This document shows positions 62,220 through 64,000 of a stretch of DNA of 64,000 nt, piece by piece. This stretch comes from Dendrolimus kikuchii (taxonomy: Eukaryota; Arthropoda; Insecta; Lepidoptera; Lasiocampidae), in contig CM034407.1 of assembly GCA_019925095.2 (NCBI GenBank), positions 3,619,210-3,683,209 of the forward strand, written 5' to 3'. The notes beneath the pieces were generated by a model. The model saw only the letters and a list, made by a program, of their open reading frames with translations, was not told where the DNA came from and did not search any database. Both the position numbers and the translations under genes were made by a program. Positions within the stretch are counted from its first letter, which is position 1; the number at the start of each line of letters is the position of its first letter.

Positions 62220-62480
62220 CTCTCCGTGCAGGAGTGGAAAAGAATACTAATTCAAGACAAAGCAACCCATAGCTAAGTGGTAGGGAATTTGCCCATCTGG
62301 GTGGCTACCACCCTTGGTCTAGAGTAAGCCGCCATAACAACCTTGAGTCATGTTCCGGCATCAGTGGCCAGGTTCAAATTTCTCACTTCTGGTACTGCTA
62401 ATGTCCATAGGTGACGGTTACCACTTTCCATCACAGTTGGGCCGTCAGCCTGTTTGCAGTGCTTTAGCAATTTAAAAAAA
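62220..62480 (+). mobile_element. S-unit, old copy with internal deletions
   Basis: CTCCGTGCAGGAGTGG, AGTGGTAGGGAATTTGCCC, GCCGCCATAACAACCTTGAG, TCCATAGGTGACGGTTACC, GCAGTGCTTTAGCAATTT plus A7. Confidence 0.7.
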
Positions 62481-63124
62481 ACATATTATGTATATGAAAA
62501 GTATCAAAATAAAGTCAGACTATGCTGTCTGACAACCACCAGCACATCTGGTCATGTGTGGTAACAACAACCCAAATTTCCCTTTACTATCCATAAAAAA
62601 AACACGCTGTTTAACGTATTATCTAGGCGTAGCTAAAAATGGGCCACCGTTTATTAAGTAATTAAAAGGTCATGTTTTATTTATACTCCATCAGAATAAC
62701 TTTAGTACAATTTAGGGATGGGAAACACTGTTATTAGCCGAACGTTTTCGTTATACAAAGCCGAATATCAGTCGATACGGCTAGTTAAAAGTAGTAGCTA
62801 TTTCTATATCGCTGAGAAAATGCATTGACGCATGCTTTCGGACCCGAGAGGTCGTAAACGAGGAGTATCTGGGATACTTGAGGGCTTGTTCTGCAAACAC
62901 CTACCCTGCAGAAGGAGTTGTGAGACGTCGATCGCCATTAAAGCTACCAGCGTCCCTGCATATCTAGAGAGGCGCTACGGTGGCGAACCATAAGTATCTC
63001 GCCGCAACGGTCAATTATTAACCAGTGCTAAGGTAAATGGATGAATAATAAAACACAGAAGCATGGTATAACATGGTTACTGTTATTGTTTAAATGTAAC
63101 CAGTTTACTATCAGGTGTGGGGTT
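62481..63124. other. Unassigned tract
   Basis: TTTAGGGATGGGAAACAC near 62.71 kb recalls a hAT-like terminus, but no partner end was found. GCCGAACGTTTTCG and following palindromic words are present. No gene. Confidence 0.35.
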
Positions 63125-63530
63125 TTCCTACATAGGATGTTGATGATGATGATTGTTCCGACCGTTTTCGGCCATGGCGACCACTTTGACCCCTAGTCGG
63201 ATAAGTGAAGTTGATGCGTGCGAAGATGGCTTATGTAGCCTATCTTGGCGGCGAAACCCCGTGCACAGCGAGGGCACGTGAGTACGCCGTTGGCAAGTCT
63301 TTAACTGGTCGGGTTTAGTATCAAGGTCAGCTATACGCTGAACCTCGAACTCGCGTACTTGGCTGTTCACTATCCTGCGCCATTCTGGCCGCTGTGCTGC
63401 CAAACTTTCCCACCGAGATGGCTCTATATTGCATCTTTTCATGTGTCGCTTTTGGACATCCTTGAACCGGAGAAGGGGACCGCCATGATTCCGCTTTCCC
63501 TCCTCCAGTTCAGAAATAGGATGTTAATGA
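63125..63530 (-). pseudogene. LINE C-terminus with degenerate zinc finger
   Basis: Minus-strand frame, open upstream of its first Met: GKRNHGGPLLRFKDVQKRHM, KRCNIEPSRWESLAAQRPEW, RRIVNSQVREFEVQRIADLD, then CQRRTHVPSLCTGFRRQDRL ending in HPM and a stop at 63128. GKR..GGP.LRFKD..KR.MK.C.I....WE..A..R..WR is a widespread LINE C-terminal pattern. A finger of the C..C..F...GL..H type usually follows; here it is garbled by a frame change. Confidence 0.7.
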
Positions 63531-64000
63531 TACGATGTTTTAAGTTGTTAATTGTTTATTGCTTGAATTATGCTAATGGAATGATGGTGCTAATGATTGT
63601 GCTAAGATCAATGGCTGTTTTGCCGACCGACCGAGTACGGTGCTAAACGCGTACTGATACAAATGATGTGTTAATAAAGCGCACGTGTCGGCTTAAATTG
63701 GCCACCTGTATAACGGACCAATTTAGGGCAAATCTCAGACAACCAAGCTGTGGTAAATAACAGAATGTAAGTTTACAAAATTTACCCTGATGGAATCTTA
63801 ACTGCAAAGGCCGTCTAATAATAAATCCATACCTTTTCAATAGCTCATAGTTACGTTATATGTGGGGGTAGAACTATGTTGTGTGGTGCATCGATGATAG
63901 TTACCCTATTGGATGGGGTCACCCCATCAACACTAAGCGAGAGCCCATGGCTCTATCGCCTCAGAGGCTATGCTCGACCGCTCGAGAGGGGAGTACAAAA
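63531..64000. other. Unassigned tract to window end
   Basis: No gene. The last 100 bases are GC-richer (GAGAGCCCATGGCTCTATCG, with the inverted word GAGCCCATGGCTC) and may begin another element. Confidence 0.4.

Noticed and set aside
62700..62720. Second hAT-like terminus (TTTAGGGATGGGAAAC)
   Set aside because: No matching opposite end or 8-bp duplication was found within a plausible distance.

Overview
This window looks like repeat-packed, AT-rich nuclear DNA from a lepidopteran insect (moth or butterfly). That attribution rests on remembered families, not a search. The families seen are Helitron-type 3' ends such as GCGGGCACAGCTAGT, RTE-like LINEs with ATGT-repeat tails, Penelope-like elements, tRNA-derived SINEs, LINE C-termini of the FKSRVNR / GSFKKGVRNFLRGRQR type, and Ty3/gypsy elements. 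I find no convincing host protein-coding gene, rRNA, intact tRNA or CRISPR. The only long open reading frame (32978-35941) is a gypsy Gag-Pol; most other ORFs are chance frames or TE debris.

Family names used below. S-unit: a ~312-bp poly(A)-tailed retroposon running from TATCCGTGCAGG to CTCCTGCAATAAAA, with about 30 full or partial copies in both orientations; its last ~80 bases match the 3' end of a LINE. RTE-A: a non-LTR element ending in a very short UTR plus (ATGT)n; 12 fragments, most 5'-truncated, several with 10-13 bp target-site duplications (TSDs). LTR-E: solo LTRs TGTTAC...GTAACA of ~495-530 bp. PLE: Penelope-like pieces. REL-LINE: a LINE with a restriction-like endonuclease-type C-terminus. 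LINE-K: LINE 3' UTRs with a conserved small hairpin. Repeats U, V, W and X are families I could not name.

Layout. 1-9.9 kb: S-units, a duplicated composite (Helitron piece + LINE tail + RTE-A tail) at 560-1075 and 6860-7361, and an R1/Jockey-like LINE end. 10.3-11.5 kb: a hAT-like non-autonomous element with a perfect 8-bp TSD, carrying a PLE piece. 13.5-25.3 kb: solo LTRs, RTE-A, Helitrons, SINEs and another RTE-type LINE. 25.6-31.2 kb: S-units, a ~388-bp palindrome, a tRNA-SINE inside a PLE piece, and an S-unit inside repeat V whose unoccupied equivalent is also in the window. 31.8-36.4 kb: a solo LTR interrupted by an S-unit and by a gypsy element with identical LTR sequence but no integrase core. 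36.7-46.4 kb: LINE ends, PLE, Helitrons and long (TA)n tracts. 47.0-48.2 kb: a 118-bp tandem satellite of about ten units. 48.3-58.1 kb: two copies of repeat X, S-units and a solo LTR with TSD. 58.5-64 kb: the longest RTE-A copy, a Helitron, a decayed REL-LINE and a LINE C-terminus.

The elements do not form a pathway. The informative relations are nesting order and in-window empty/filled sites. These show S-units, Helitrons, tRNA-SINEs and the gypsy element landing in older PLE, LTR and LINE debris. Relatively recent activity is suggested for the gypsy element (identical LTRs) and for copies with perfect TSDs.
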